The translations under genes and the position numbers were made by a program. Positions 1 through 11,222 of a DNA stretch of 64,000 bases are shown here, piece by piece. This DNA is from Paraphaeosphaeria minitans. Its lineage: Eukaryota; Ascomycota; Dothideomycetes; Pleosporales; Didymosphaeriaceae. The first letter of the stretch is position 1; each line of letters starts with the position of its first letter. Where the stretch lies: NCBI GenBank assembly GCA_015832175.1, contig WJXW01000002.1:310001-374000 (forward strand), written 5' to 3'. A model generated the notes under the pieces. It did not search any database and had not been told where the DNA came from. It was given only the letters and a program-made list of their open reading frames with translations.

Positions 1-747
1 CCCACGAGCGCAACCGCCATAGGGCTACACCTCGAACTGGAATTTCTCAACGACCCCAAAGATAGAACGCGCTTCCTGGTTTTGATCCGCTGCAACAACT
101 CCTTGAACCAGCGGCTCGCGATATACCTCAAGTGCATCGACGGCGCTCACCAGTACGCTCGCGTCGAAGCAGGCTCCCTGGTACCCATCGACAACTGGCC
201 GACCGGCCAAACCCGCTCAATCTACGTAAGACAGAAGCTAAGCATCCCGCGCGACTTCTTCGCCATGGAGATGCGCCGCATCCGCGTCCAACGCCGCTTC
301 GAGCATCACTCCGTCCCACCAGCAGTGAAGATAGCCTCCGTCTTCCCGCCCTCGGCCTGGGACCCGCGGACGCACGAACTGTCCATCTCCTCCGCCACCC
401 TCGAGGTCTTCGCAGTCCTTTTCCTGCGCGCACAATCGTCGCCGTACGGAACATCGACGCACTTCCAGGTCGTGGTCGGGTTCAATCGGAGGAGCAGACA
501 TTACTGGTGCAAAGCCATGCAGCGGAAATGGCCGCATGTGAACGTGGATCCGTTGCGTTGGCATGCAGCCATCAGGAAGGCGGTGCCGGTCGAGATCAAC
601 GACCCAATGCTGAAAGATGACGTGAGGCACGATATTTTCGTTGAGGAAGAGAGTGGAATGGGGATCAACGTTGAGGTAAGAGCGGGGTTGAGCGGGGATT
701 GTATAGGGCTGCAACTACTCATTGATGGATTCGTCAAGAGCGCGTGA
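1..747 (+). CDS. HET-related protein, C-terminal part (5' end outside window)
   Basis: The reading frame is open from base 1 and ends with TGA at 745-747, giving about 248 codons. The visible protein has the run GLHLELEFLNDPKDRTRF, a 'LAIYLKCIDGAHQYARV' stretch and a 'RSIYVRQKL' segment. In my recollection this beta-rich layout is typical of the C-terminal part of fungal HET-domain (heterokaryon incompatibility, HET-E-like) proteins. The N-terminal HET domain itself would lie left of the window and cannot be seen. No signal peptide or membrane segment is visible in this part. An unrelated hypothetical protein is possible; the family call is moderate. Confidence 0.55.
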   Translation, partial: PTSATAIGLHLELEFLNDPKDRTRFLVLIRCNNSLNQRLAIYLKCIDGAHQYARVEAGSLVPIDNWPTGQTRSIYVRQKLSIPRDFFAMEMRRIRVQRRFEHHSVPPAVKIASVFPPSAWDPRTHELSISSATLEVFAVLFLRAQSSPYGTSTHFQVVVGFNRRSRHYWCKAMQRKWPHVNVDPLRWHAAIRKAVPVEINDPMLKDDVRHDIFVEEESGMGINVEVRAGLSGDCIGLQLLIDGFVKSA

Positions 748-978
748 ATCAAACGACACAATCAGAGTCTTGTCGTCCAGAAAAATGGCGCAATGGCAAA
801 TGTCACTTCCCCCACGAGCTTGACAAACAGCGGAGCTTCAGCACGCGAGACACAGTAGGAAACGGTGGCCCCCACAGCACCTACCGTACCAGACGGCGCG
901 CAAGTCGGACACGCGCACGCGCACATCTCTCAAACCCCCTACTAGACTAGCCCACTCCACGCCAACCGACGGATGCGC

Positions 979-2882
979 CTACCCGTCCTTCCCGTCCATC
1001 CCCCACGCCCTCAGAATCCGCCTCGCCACCCCTTCCCCCGCCCAGTATGCTCCGGTGACGGTTCCCAACGCTACAAACGGCGCCGTGTGCTCGCCCGCAA
1101 ACCAGAGACCCCGTCCCGGCACGCCTCTCCGCATCGTCTCGATGTCGCGATCCCCGGCTTCCAGTCCGACCTGGAAATTGCAATAGCTACCGTATCCCGC
1201 GAGCTCGTCGTTCGCCCAGGTAGTGGCGAGGATGCGCGACGGTTGGTGGGAAGGGTCCGTCGCGGAGTAGTTTGGGAGGCGCGAGAAGTAGGGATGGAAG
1301 AAGTCGGTGAGGAGGTTCCGCGTGGTCTCGTCGGGATTCACGATGGGAGATGTGTGGTCTTGAAGGAGCGATGCGAGGTGGAGAGAGGTGGGTCCGTGAG
1401 TGTAGAATAGGAGAGTGGGATGAGCGGTGGAAGCGGGAAGTGCTGCGAGGTTCATTGCTTCCTGGGCCCACTGGGAGGGATTGGTAGGAGTGGCGTAGGT
1501 AGGATTCGTCCAGTGGGTGAAACCGGGGTAGTTGGCTGGATTGGTAGTTGAGTCTTTTGTAGTGGTGGATTGATGAGCTGAGGCTGTCGTAGCGGTCACG
1601 TCTGGTATCGAATGGTCGTGGGATTTGGAAGTTACGAGATCGTTAGGTGTCGGTTCGTTCCAGAAAGCGGTCGGGAAGGTGATGTATACCTACATATAGT
1701 GTCAGATTGCTCTTACAGGGAAACTTAGAATGATATACTTTGTCCAAATGTCCATAGCCAATTGAGTTTATTGCTTTCTTGAGGCCATCTGGAAGCTCAG
1801 GCTCGAAAGCACTTTCGTTCGTCTTCAACCACCCGAGCGGAGTCGTCGTAACAACCTCATCGAAACTTAGGCTTTGTTTCCCGTCGATCAAAACCTCAAC
1901 ACTCGGCTCTTCTTCTGTTCCTGATGACATAATCTTCTGCACCTTGTGCTCAAATTTGACATCCGCTCTTTTCACTGCAGGTTCTGCTATTCGGTCCAAG
2001 ACCTTGTGGTATGTTTCCGCGACAAACAGGTTCTCGCCGTCGATGCATTCTTCAAGCCAAAAGAACTTCAGGCTTTGCTTCTCGATCGGGCTCCCGACGA
2101 ATGCACCCCACATCTCCGACATGTCTAGAACGGCTCGCCTCCTTTTTTCCACCGACCTATCACCTTCCATCTCTTGGGGTATCAATTCTGGTACCTTCTT
2201 CTTAAAGAAGTCGTAGAGGCTTTCGTCGGGTGATATGGATGAGGAATCGTCTTCAGAGTATTTCATAGCTTGTTCAATGACTCCCCACACAAGCTCTGAA
2301 ATCTCGTTCGCCTCTTTGGCAGGCATTTGTTTACCCGATTCGTCGAAGATCGATTGCCGTCCATCCCAGTTTATCGATAGTGTATTTGTCTCTTTTGCCA
2401 AGTCCAGTATAGGGTTGTTGTCCGTCCCATGTATCCAGTTCGGACCACTTGCGACGTGTTAATTGAGTGATGATCATGGCGGGTATCATTGCTACGAAAA
2501 TGGCAAGGCACACCTACAGATCGACTTTGTGACCGAGCGCGTCGCTTTGGCAGAGCTGGGAACATCAGTCACGTGGTTTGGCCAGGCGGGGTAGTTGTTG
2601 AGCGCTTACTCTACCACCAACACGATTTCTCCCTTCTAATATCGTGACTTTGACTCCATGCTGCAAAAGCACATCGGCGCAGCGAAGTCCTGCGACTCCA
2701 GCGCCCACGATACCGACATGCGGAACCTTTCCTACAGCTCTCCGTACCGCCATGACGTGCCGGTTCGATTCCAAAGACCCCTCTGAATGCGACGAACTTG
2801 AAAGATCCTTTTGCATGCGTGTCATAATATCTGGGTCAGAGTTAGGTCTGTTGTTGGGGATAAATGTCCGGAAATCAGTCAT
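979..2882 (-). CDS. Flavin-containing polyamine oxidase / amine oxidase
   Basis: FAD-dependent amine oxidase that would oxidise spermine or spermidine (or acetylated forms). Four exons join in frame: 2610-2882, 2518-2555, 1739-2447 and 979-1689, giving about 576 residues, normal for the family. Exon 1 carries the dinucleotide-binding motif GAGVAG (residues about 60-65) followed by the 'EGRNRVGGR' motif. Exons 2-3 join to read VDLGPNWIHG, typical of polyamine oxidases. The C-terminal flavin motif 'GLWFAGEHTAP...GTVTGAYWAGE' is present. No signal peptide is seen, so a cytosolic or peroxisomal place is likely; the C-terminus GKDG is not a clear PTS1. The spermidine synthase gene lies about 10 kb away. 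An LSD1-type histone demethylase is less likely because no SWIRM domain is seen. Confidence 0.9.
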
Positions 2883-4296
2883 GGTGAGGTGGTTGTTGGT
2901 GTGAGCTGATGTGGGAGGGGTAGACTGCTTGCTCGGCGTGTATTGTTGAAATATTGTGTATGATAAATGTAGTAACGGATAGAAGGTATCAGCGTAGCGC
3001 TATATGGTAGATGAAATATAAAAGGCCCATGGCAAGCCGAGACGGTTTTGGTGCGCGGCGTCTTTATGGCACGAGGCCAAGGGTAAGGGTCTGAGTGGAC
3101 AGATAAAGCCTCATCGCTAGATGCTAGATAATAGATTGATCGAAAATGGTGGATTGATTTACATTTAGGGATGTTGAAGATGAGGCAAGCCAATGGGTCG
3201 ACAGTCGGTGGTAATACGCTAAAAGCCGTGACAACGTACCTCGTGTTCTACGTGGTCGTGTGAACGCGGCCCAGGCCAGTGGTGCGATCTTGGTAGGGTG
3301 GAGTATGGACTCCTTTTATACACGAGCGCAACGTGAAGATGGACTGAATAGATGGTTGGCTTGGAGGGGCGATAGCGCGGAGAAAACAGTGAGGCGTGGA
3401 GCCTTCCTGTGACCGCGGAGACGTGCTAACCTTATCAGGACCTAGATGCTTATCGGGCGCCGCGTACACACAGTCGAAGGCACAACGCGACTGTGTAGCG
3501 GCTAATGCGGAAATATATCTAGAAGATTGACGCTACCAGAGCCACATGAGAGCCTTTGATCGAAGCAATCACGTAGATGTGGTACGCACATGATGTAGCA
3601 CTCACATGATGTTTGATTAGGATCTGTATTGCGCCTATTGCTGCACAACGATTATGTTTTTTTGCGCCGAAACACCATTCACATCGGGATCTTTGTGAAA
3701 CAGTTCGACCACGTCCGTCATGACATCTTTCAACCCCATGGTTTTGCTCCGCTATGTTCCGCAGAATTATCTTCTCCTCGTCTTCCGGACTCCTCTTGTC
3801 GATTTCTTATGTTTCTCACCGGCACGGACGCCGTCGACCTCCCCCCTTCCTCTTTAGTTAGAAAGCACCCTCCGAAGGGAGAGGCTCTCAATACAGCTGC
3901 TTCCATACTCAATCGATCGTACCTCACCTAAACTCCAAGGCTTGCATGAGAAGCGGTATCAGTCTTCGATTTCTTCAAATGTACAGATCTCGCATGCTAC
4001 TCAAGCATCCGAGCCCATCCCTAAGTCTGTTCGACTTCTCTTCCGTCTCGAGGCTCGCGTTCTGAACAGCCTTGCGCATTTCAGCCATTGCGCCCATATA
4101 GTTTCCTGGGTGTGGCTCACCGCGCCAAATGCGTCTTGGGACTCGCATCACCCTCCTCTTCTACGCATTTGCGTCAGAGGCAGCCCCTTCTATCGCCTTC
4201 CTTCGATTCCTTCGCGCCCCCACCTATGCATGTCACCGCTCAAGTGTCATACTACATCACATTAGCCCCTCCCATACCCACGTCATCCAATTACCT
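2883..4296. other. Intergenic region, 5' of polyamine oxidase
   Basis: About 1.4 kb between the polyamine oxidase start and the 3' end of the MYND gene. On the minus strand a TATAAAAGG-like box lies near 3313-3320, roughly 430 bp upstream of the oxidase ATG. Open frames at 3629-3931 (+, 100 codons) and nearby have no recognisable domain or splice context, and I do not call them genes. Confidence 0.5.
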
Positions 4297-4587
4297 TCAA
4301 ACACTTACCTCCCACTTCCCAATTCCCTTCCCCTTCCCCGTCTCCCTCGGCGGCGCCCGACTTGCCATCTTCGGCTCATGCGTCTTCCCATACTCCTGCG
4401 CCAGCCCCGCGCACTCCTTCTTGTGCGTCTTAAAATGCGCCTTCTGGCAGTCCCGATTGCAGTAGTGCACGCTGTGGCACTTGAGACACTGCTTCAGCGA
4501 GTCCGGGGTGGACGCGCACTGAGCGCAGGCTAGTGATGGGGCGGCGTGTGTGCTGGAGGATGATGCTTCCCCCGTTCGCTCGGCCAT
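4297..4587 (-). CDS. Small MYND-type zinc-finger protein
   Basis: A 96-residue protein with one MYND finger at about residues 20-60: pairs CAQC, CLKC and CNRDC, then HFKTHKKEC, in the usual C-x2-C...C-x2-C...YC-x3-C...H-x3-C spacing. MYND fingers bind short proline-rich partners; no enzymatic domain is attached. The tail 'KMASRAPPRETGKG' is typical of the small fungal MYND proteins I remember. A good GTAAGT donor lies inside the last codons (after GKWE, about 4307) with an acceptor near 4213, so a spliced form ending at 4161 with a different 17-residue tail is possible. Either end keeps the finger intact. Confidence 0.75.
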   Translation of the reverse strand: MAERTGEASSSSTHAAPSLACAQCASTPDSLKQCLKCHSVHYCNRDCQKAHFKTHKKECAGLAQEYGKTHEPKMASRAPPRETGKGKGIGKWEVSV

Positions 4588-4914
4588 GATGGGGGGGATA
4601 GTGACAGACTTTGAAGAAGGTTATTTGGTCAGAACCTGGAGGTTTTGTTCGTCAAGGCCGTGGGCATCACGGGTGGGCGCCCTGCTGCCACACATTTTCA
4701 GCGGGTCGACGCAGCCTAAGCGAAGACGCTAGCCCTATTTGGCTGTCCGTCATGAAGAGAGGGACAGACAATCTCGCATTCGAAATGGTATCATAAAACA
4801 TACAGCACAGCCCATTTCCATGCCACATACGCCATCACGACCGAAAAAACATGCAGGCCGCACCGGATGCCGCGATTCCGAATCGTCAAGTAAAACCCCA
4901 CAAGAGCATGTGTC
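4588..4914. other. Promoter side of MYND gene / 3' side of gamma-tubulin
   Basis: 327 bp between the MYND start and the gamma-tubulin stop. I see no further gene or clear regulatory motif. Confidence 0.4.
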
Positions 4915-6613
4915 CTACGCAACACGCTTGTCATCGCCCTCGTCGTTAGGAGGATCCTCTTTAGTAAGGTAGTCTGGATTCTCGGCGTCTTCGTACTCGT
5001 CGATAAGGCTCTGGACGACCTCTTTCGCTTCGTCGAACTCGCCTAGGCCGTCTCGGAAGGGGGCCTCGCGCTTGTAGGGTTCGAGGAAAGCGTTGCGTTT
5101 TCGGAGGGTGTTGTATTGCATGACCATGCGCTTGAAGAGGGTCGCGATACCGGTGTGGTTCGCCAACATTAGGCCGGAGACACGATGTGATGATTGGACG
5201 TAAGGTGATTTTCGTGTCAGGGCAACCTGAATCGACGCAGGTCCCCATGGAATGAAGGTAGCCAGACGACGTTCTCGGATTCGCAGCAGTGATTTGTGGA
5301 CCTGAATGTCTTAGCAAGTGGCCCAATAATAGAAAAGAGCTGGCTTACATCCGTCGGATCGGCCTCGCCCTGGATGATGTTCAAGATCGACATGTAGCAG
5401 CTCTTCTTCGTAGGGTTCGTGGACACCATCCTGCTCTTCGGCTGTAGCAGTCGCCTCATAACGTCCAAGACAGTGGTTTTTCGCACAGTCTTGGCTTGCT
5501 CTACGTTCTCGCCGGAGAAAGGCGTGTAGGAAGTCATCAAGAAATGACAGCGAGGAGTCGGGATGAGCGATGCTACTATGCCAACAAGGTCATTGTGCAT
5601 ATATCCGGGGTATCGAAGTGTCGTAGTACTGGCGGACATGACTGTAGAGACGAGTTGGTTCGTTTGCTGGAAGGACGGGGCTTGCACGTGTAACCTGTCG
5701 GCCGCAATCTTGGACAGAGCACCATTGTCGAGCACCACCTTTATTGTCAGCACATATGGGTAGGCACAAATTGAAGGGAGACTTACCACCGAGTCGGCGT
5801 TCTGTGTAAGGCGCCGCATACTGAGCATACTGTTGTATGGCTGCACCACGACGTCTCCTTCCTGCGTATTCGGGAACACACTATATGTCTGGATAAGCTT
5901 CTTCGGAAACCTGTCATTTAGCCGTTCGAGCAGGAATGATCCAAGACCAGACCCAGTGCCACCTGCGATGGAATGCAAGAGCATGAAGCCTTCGAGTGAA
6001 TCTGAGCCGTCTGCCTCACGGTCGATCATGTCCAGAATTTCCTCCTGTACCTGCTCGCCCATGCTATAGCCAGCCCCCCAGTTGTTTCCTGCACCCGTTC
6101 CCTCTTTGTGTATGTAGAAGTTCTCGGGGTTGTAGATGTTTTTGTAGGCGCTCGATTGGATCGAATTGAGTACCTGAACGAGTCAGTAAGTTGCAACTCA
6201 CGCAAACCATGGTCAAGCGTACTCGGGGTTCTAAGTCTAAGAGAATGGCCCGTGGAATATAGCGCGTGTCGTCGGACTGGTAGAAGAAGACATCCTTGCG
6301 GTCACCGCCTTCAGTCGCAAAATCTTCAAGATTGCCGTCTTTATTGATACCGTGTTCTTGGCAGAGCTGCTGCCAGAACTGCTGGCCGACTGTTCGCACA
6401 CATATCAGCAAGCTGTGAGATTACGCGGGTCTATTGCTGCTGAGACTCGCGAATGTTTACTATTCGGACGGTACAGTGCGGGGCCCGAGGAGATGCAGGT
6501 GTATTTGGACGTACCGCTGTTGCCGCATTGGCCAGCCTGCAGAGTTATGATCTCGCTGTTTCACCGTCAGCACTGATTCCAGTACAAAGATTGTGTGGAT
6601 CTCACCGTGGCAT
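4915..6613 (-). CDS. Gamma-tubulin
   Basis: Gamma-tubulin nucleates microtubules at the spindle pole body within the gamma-tubulin complex. Six coding exons keep frame: 6606-6613 (only 8 nt), 6515-6555, 6223-6389, 5787-6173, 5349-5738 and 4915-5301, giving 459 residues, the normal length. The N-terminus reads [16 protein letters not shown]. The GTP-binding tubulin signature GGTGSGLGS is in exon 4. Features specific to gamma- rather than alpha/beta-tubulin include [32 protein letters not shown] and '[15 protein letters not shown]'. The first coding exon is tiny, so automated predictors may miss the start. All key regions are intact. Confidence 0.97.
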
Positions 6614-6963
6614 GTTGGGTGCAGTTACGCAGGCTGGGACGCGTGCGGGGAGCTTGAACGCGTCGGCGGATGTGCTCGGGCCACCCGCGAAGTCAATATT
6701 CCCTGCAACATCTCTCACTTGAACGTGAACAGCAACGCAATATCGGTTCTCATTTGTAGGCACTTATAGTAGCTCGATTCAACCCAGGCTCAACCATCAG
6801 CAGTCTGACAAGGGCTCACCGTCCGACCACGGTTGACACAAGATGCCTCACTTCAATACGGCACATCCTCACCACGCCCGTTCTGAACTCGCACCGCAGG
6901 GTACGATTCCCTGCAAAAGAGTGCTAACGTAACAACTGAAGAGCGCTACCATGCATCGCGACT
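6614..6963. other. Gamma-tubulin promoter and GDPD 3' region
   Basis: 350 bp with no supported gene. It should hold the gamma-tubulin promoter and the 3' UTR of the downstream GDPD gene. No distinct motif is seen. Confidence 0.4.
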
Positions 6964-8250
6964 CTACTGTCCACCGCTCTCCATGTTCGCCCTCACCAAC
7001 GGCTTCTTCGGACTCCCATGCTTCATCCGGAAGAAACCCGCAAAGATCATCACGAAGAAATTCGCCCGGGGCACATCTAGCCACATCAGCAGCCCGAAAT
7101 CCTCCTTCATGCCCTCGTGCCACCCGCGCCGCACCTCCAGAAACAGCTTCGGATCGTCCGTGACCACACCGTCGATCCCATGCCCAATGTCCCACCGCAT
7201 CCGCCGCTCCTCGTTGACCGTCCAAGCATATACTGGCCGCCTGTCGCGCTGTGCCTTACGGATGAAGGCGCGGCCCCAGGGGAGCATGAGTGTGGCTTGA
7301 TACATGTTGAAAGACACGTTGGGGACGGCGAAGAAGTGCGAGGCGTAGGCGATGGAGAAGCCGATGTGCGAAATTGAAAAGTTGGGGAGGTAGCGCGAGC
7401 AGAGGGGCAGGGAGTTCGCGGCCCAAATGCCGAGAACGTTACGGCTTTGCCAGGGGCGAGTGGGAGAGGGCTTGACGCTGCCGACGGCATCTGCGATTGC
7501 CCGCATTACGTCTTCTTGATCGTTGTCAAGCTGTGGCAGTGTCAGAACACCCTTCCGTCGTTGGAATGTGAGGGTAAGCGTACTTTGATGTCCAAAAGCA
7601 CCCATATTTCTTTCAGTCTGGGCTGAGCAAGATACTCGAGCAAATCTACCAGCCGTGGCATATACTGGTGCGGCTCTTTCAGCGTCTTGAGTTTGCTGAG
7701 AAACTCGGAGTTGCAATCAAGCACTTTCTCGTCGCGGCCAAAACATCTTTTCAGATCTTTGTCCTGTTTAGTATCAGCATGCTAGTCATGTAGGCCGAGT
7801 GTATCGGCTCAACTCACATGCGACAACATGACTACACCATCTTTTGACAGATGTAAATCTGTCTCCAGCCCCTCTGCACCGACCTCCACTGCTCCTCGAA
7901 ACGCACCCATCGTATTCTCTGGGAATTTGGCCTTGTACCCTCGGTGGGCAATAGCCTGTGGCTTCCGTTTTCCAGACACATCTTTCTTTGCAAACGCAAA
8001 CGATGCTGTTCACATCATTAGATCTCTCCTACTCCATAGCAACTACACACAACTTACGTGAAGGAAATTGCGACTGCGGGCCCAACAGCGGCTGCTCGAG
8101 CAGATGCCCAATCTCCCTCGTCAAGCCCTCAAAACTGGTGGAACGCCAATAACCATGTTTTCCAGCAGCGGTGTTTGAGCCTCTCCGACCGGACTGTCCT
8201 GACACTGGTCCCGCGTCTGCGTCTGCGTCCGAACCTGTTCTTTCATGATG
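6964..8250 (-). CDS. GDPD-family phosphodiesterase, Pgc1-like (start unresolved)
   Basis: Glycerophosphodiester phosphodiesterase fold. The layout resembles yeast phosphatidylglycerol phospholipase C (Pgc1) more than soluble GDPDs. Exons that join in frame: 8058 up to about 8246, 7818-8005, 7584-7764 and 6964-7530. Motifs in order: [13 protein letters not shown] (catalytic HR and E), '[19 protein letters not shown]' (metal-binding E, D and catalytic H), 'WVLLDIK', VYAWTVNE and IDGVVTDDP. The C-terminal '[21 protein letters not shown]' stretch is a likely membrane anchor, as in Pgc1. The first visible exon has no in-frame ATG after the last upstream stop, so a 5' exon beyond about 8250 is expected but not identified. 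Confidence 0.8.
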
Positions 8251-9701
8251 ACAGCTGTGACGTCTTCACGCTAGCAACGAAGTAATTACTTCGGAAAAGG
8301 AAGTGCAAATATGGAGAACCTTGCAGATGCGGAGGGTGGGTGGGCTCGCAATATAGGGCATGTACCGACCATGTGACTGACCAACTCTCAAGGTCATCTA
8401 CACATACAAAGAAACACAGATACCGGAAGCATGTATATGTAGGCCGACTCGCCGCTCACCGACCGACCGACCGTCTGAATCGGAAGCAAGCAAACGAGCA
8501 TAAAAAGGCGTCCGCAGTGGGCCGCACGAAAAATCCGCAGAGAGCAAAGAGGGATGGCACAGGCAGAAGACTACCTAGGTAGACTACCTTCCTCTATCTG
8601 TAGTAAAGCAGCCCTGCCACCTGAGCAAAGCAGGATCCCACCGCGGGCGACCTGATGCCAGTCATACATAGCCAGCGAGCCGCCGGCCGAGTTCGACACC
8701 ATTTGGCGGTCTCGTGCAGGGCGCCCGGCTGCACCCATGCACACACCACCGCGGGGTTCTGCTTCCCAAAGCATCGAGCCGCTGCGCAGAAGTAGCATGG
8801 CGCGGCGATGCCATGCTGCAGCGGGCAAAGGGGTAATCCCGCGTTGGCCCACTTCAAGATTCAAGCTTGTTCCAAGAGTGCTTGGTGTGCGTTCGGAACG
8901 TGTCACGTCCGACGCCACGCAGCAAAGGTCGCAAGGAGCGCTGCTTTATGCGCTGCCGTGTCTCGGACAACCGCCGCCGATGATGGAGAGAATGTCACAA
9001 GGAGGGTTGTGAGCGTGTGCTGATTGCTTCAGAGAAGGCGTAGTCGAGCAGCTGGCGGACGAAGAGAGGGTGCGCTGCCCTGGTGGGGATTGCGGTTAAC
9101 TCCGAAAATTCGCGTACGGCGGGAGACGATTAGATAGGTTCCTAGTTGCCCCACCATTCGCTTGGCGGAGCCCTAGTGGTGAACACATCGACCGCACCCC
9201 AACCTTACTGTGCTTACTCGTGTACAGGGCCTGTTCGGAACATGGCTCTTGTTAGCGAGAATTGAGATATAAGAAGAAATGTCGACGAAGAACAGATTCT
9301 ATGGTGGAATTGCGCCGGAAAGCATAAGAGCCGAACAGAAAATGGAAGATGGCATGCACGTCAAGCGCCTCGAATAGCCGCAGGTGTAAACTTGGGCCCC
9401 TTTTCGTCCGAGAGTGTATACGAGCGGGCAGCCAAGAGAAATGTGATGACCGTGCAGTGTAAGCTTATTTACAGCCGAGTGACTTGACAGCGTACATGTA
9501 ATTATGGCGCTCACTTCCGATCTGGGGAACAGTCTCAAGTAGATCAAATAAAGCGTAGAAGGCATTCCGTGGCTTGCACTACGCAGGTGGCAAAATTATT
9601 AGGTATTGTTCATGGATCAAATGAAGCTACGGATCGAGCACCGTTTCATATTGTCTTTACTGTCTATGCAACCGAGTCAACATCTCGCATTCGCCCACAC
9701 T
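8251..9701. other. Intergenic region without supported gene
   Basis: About 1.45 kb between the GDPD 5' end and the epsilon-COP 3' end. Frames such as 8571-8918 (-) and 9299-9565 (-) show no domain, no signal peptide and no convincing introns. The missing first exon of the GDPD gene probably lies in the first 200-300 bp. Confidence 0.4.
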
Positions 9702-10753
9702 CTAAGCTGTCACCTCAAACTTTGGGGTATACTTCGCCTTCGCCTGATCAAACGCCTGCTTCTTCTCTGCCCAGTCTGTCAAGACCTGGTGCTCGCTGTC
9801 TACGCTTGCTAGCTGAGCCTTCAGCCGTGCAACCTCATCATTCTTTCCCAAGAGCGTATTCAGCACAATCAAGTTCGCGAGCGTATCTCCGTTGTTGACA
9901 TCGAGCTGTTCTGCCTGTCGCAGTGCAGCTTCAGCTTCCGGCAGACGACCGAGGTGTAGTTCTGAGACTGCTTGTGCGACGAGGGAGTGCGGCGATTGCG
10001 ATTGCGATGTTTGTGCAAGCTCTTCGAATACGTAGAATGCTGATTGGTACTTCTCACCGCCCTAAATAAAGTGTCAGTGGTGAAAGTTGGGCATGTGCTG
10101 CAGACGTACCTCGCGCACTCCGACCCATGATTCAGCAAGGTTCACGAGAAGACTATCTTGTGCCCATTTCCGTGCGCGCTGTGCTTCCTTCAAGGCTAGG
10201 TCGGCGCGGTTCTGCTGCAGGTGTATCTGCACGGTCAACGCAACACTGTGACCCACAACCTGTCAGTCCACAATCCAAAGCCCCGGGTCATATTCTCGAC
10301 GTACGCGTCCAAGCTTCCCTGGTGCTTGCTCAGCACACTCAGCGCCTCTTCTGTCTCTCCAGCCCTCTCGAGTACTATCCCCGCCACCAACTGCACCGTC
10401 AGGTTCTCCTGGCCTTGCTTCTCAACCAGCTTCTTGATGTCTGCCAGTACATCCTTTCCACCCTCAAACTCAGCGAGCAACCGTATAGCTACGAGGTCTG
10501 GTGTGGACTCTCTGGAAAGGGAGGAAGCGACTTCTTTGGCTTGGCCAAGCGCGATCTGTGAGCGAAGCTGTAGGACACGGACAGGAAGAGCGTTCTCCGA
10601 GGAGAAGCCCGACGTGTCGAAGTCGAGAACCTGTTGGTGGGCTCCGGCGTGGAATGCTGTATGGATGTTCAAGAGTTCTGGAGCGTATTAGTGGGATGCA
10701 TGCTCGGCAGTGCTTGGCCAAAAAGTACCTCCTTCGTGCGAATATGGATCCAT
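9702..10753 (-). CDS. Coatomer subunit epsilon
   Basis: Epsilon-COP is a TPR-like helical subunit that stabilises alpha-COP in the COPI coat, acting in Golgi-to-ER vesicle traffic. Four exons keep frame: 10729-10753, 10305-10677, 10110-10245 and 9702-10061, giving 297 residues, the usual size. The N-terminus MDPYSHEGELLNIHTAFHAG, the 'VALTVQIHLQQNRADLALKE' stretch and the C-terminal 'DVNNGDTLANLIVL' repeat region are characteristic. The exon 2/3 junction uses acceptor GGTCACAG at 10246; a nearer acceptor (ACTGACAG) would break the frame. The first coding exon is only 25 nt. No oddities. Confidence 0.93.
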
Positions 10754-11222
10754 GGCGGGCGAAAAAGAAGTTCACGAGAGGAGAGACTGGGCAAGGGTTG
10801 CAATCGTGGGAATGTTGGTATGTATTGGTTTCTTGCTGTGCTGAAGCCACGAAGTGGTCTTGGCAAGTGCGATCGGACGGTATCGCGTCTAATTGGGCAG
10901 CTGTGTAGCTCTAGCTCCAGACGCTCAATCGCTCCAAGGAGCTTTGACGGCATCCACCCCAACCGCCTTTCAAGCAAGCAACGATGCACTGTCACTGAAC
11001 TGATGAGAGAGCCACTATGACGAATTGAATATTTCGTCACAGGCTAATTCACCCCTTTCTACCCCGAAGAAGACGAAACTGTAAGCTGGATCTCTCGGTT
11101 AAAGAGGCAACACAGTTTACGAGCACCCGTCCATTCAATTTGGCTCATATCGGAGTAAGCCCTCGGACTCTATAGTTTTCACGCTGGCATCGTGCCACAT
11201 ACTACCAGGAAGTACATATCCT
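10754..11222. other. Epsilon-COP promoter region
   Basis: About 470 bp between the epsilon-COP start and the 3' end of the methyltransferase pseudogene. No gene is supported. Confidence 0.4.

Noticed and set aside
3629..3931. 100-codon plus-strand frame
   Set aside because: No domain and no splice context; overlaps a minus-strand frame of similar length.
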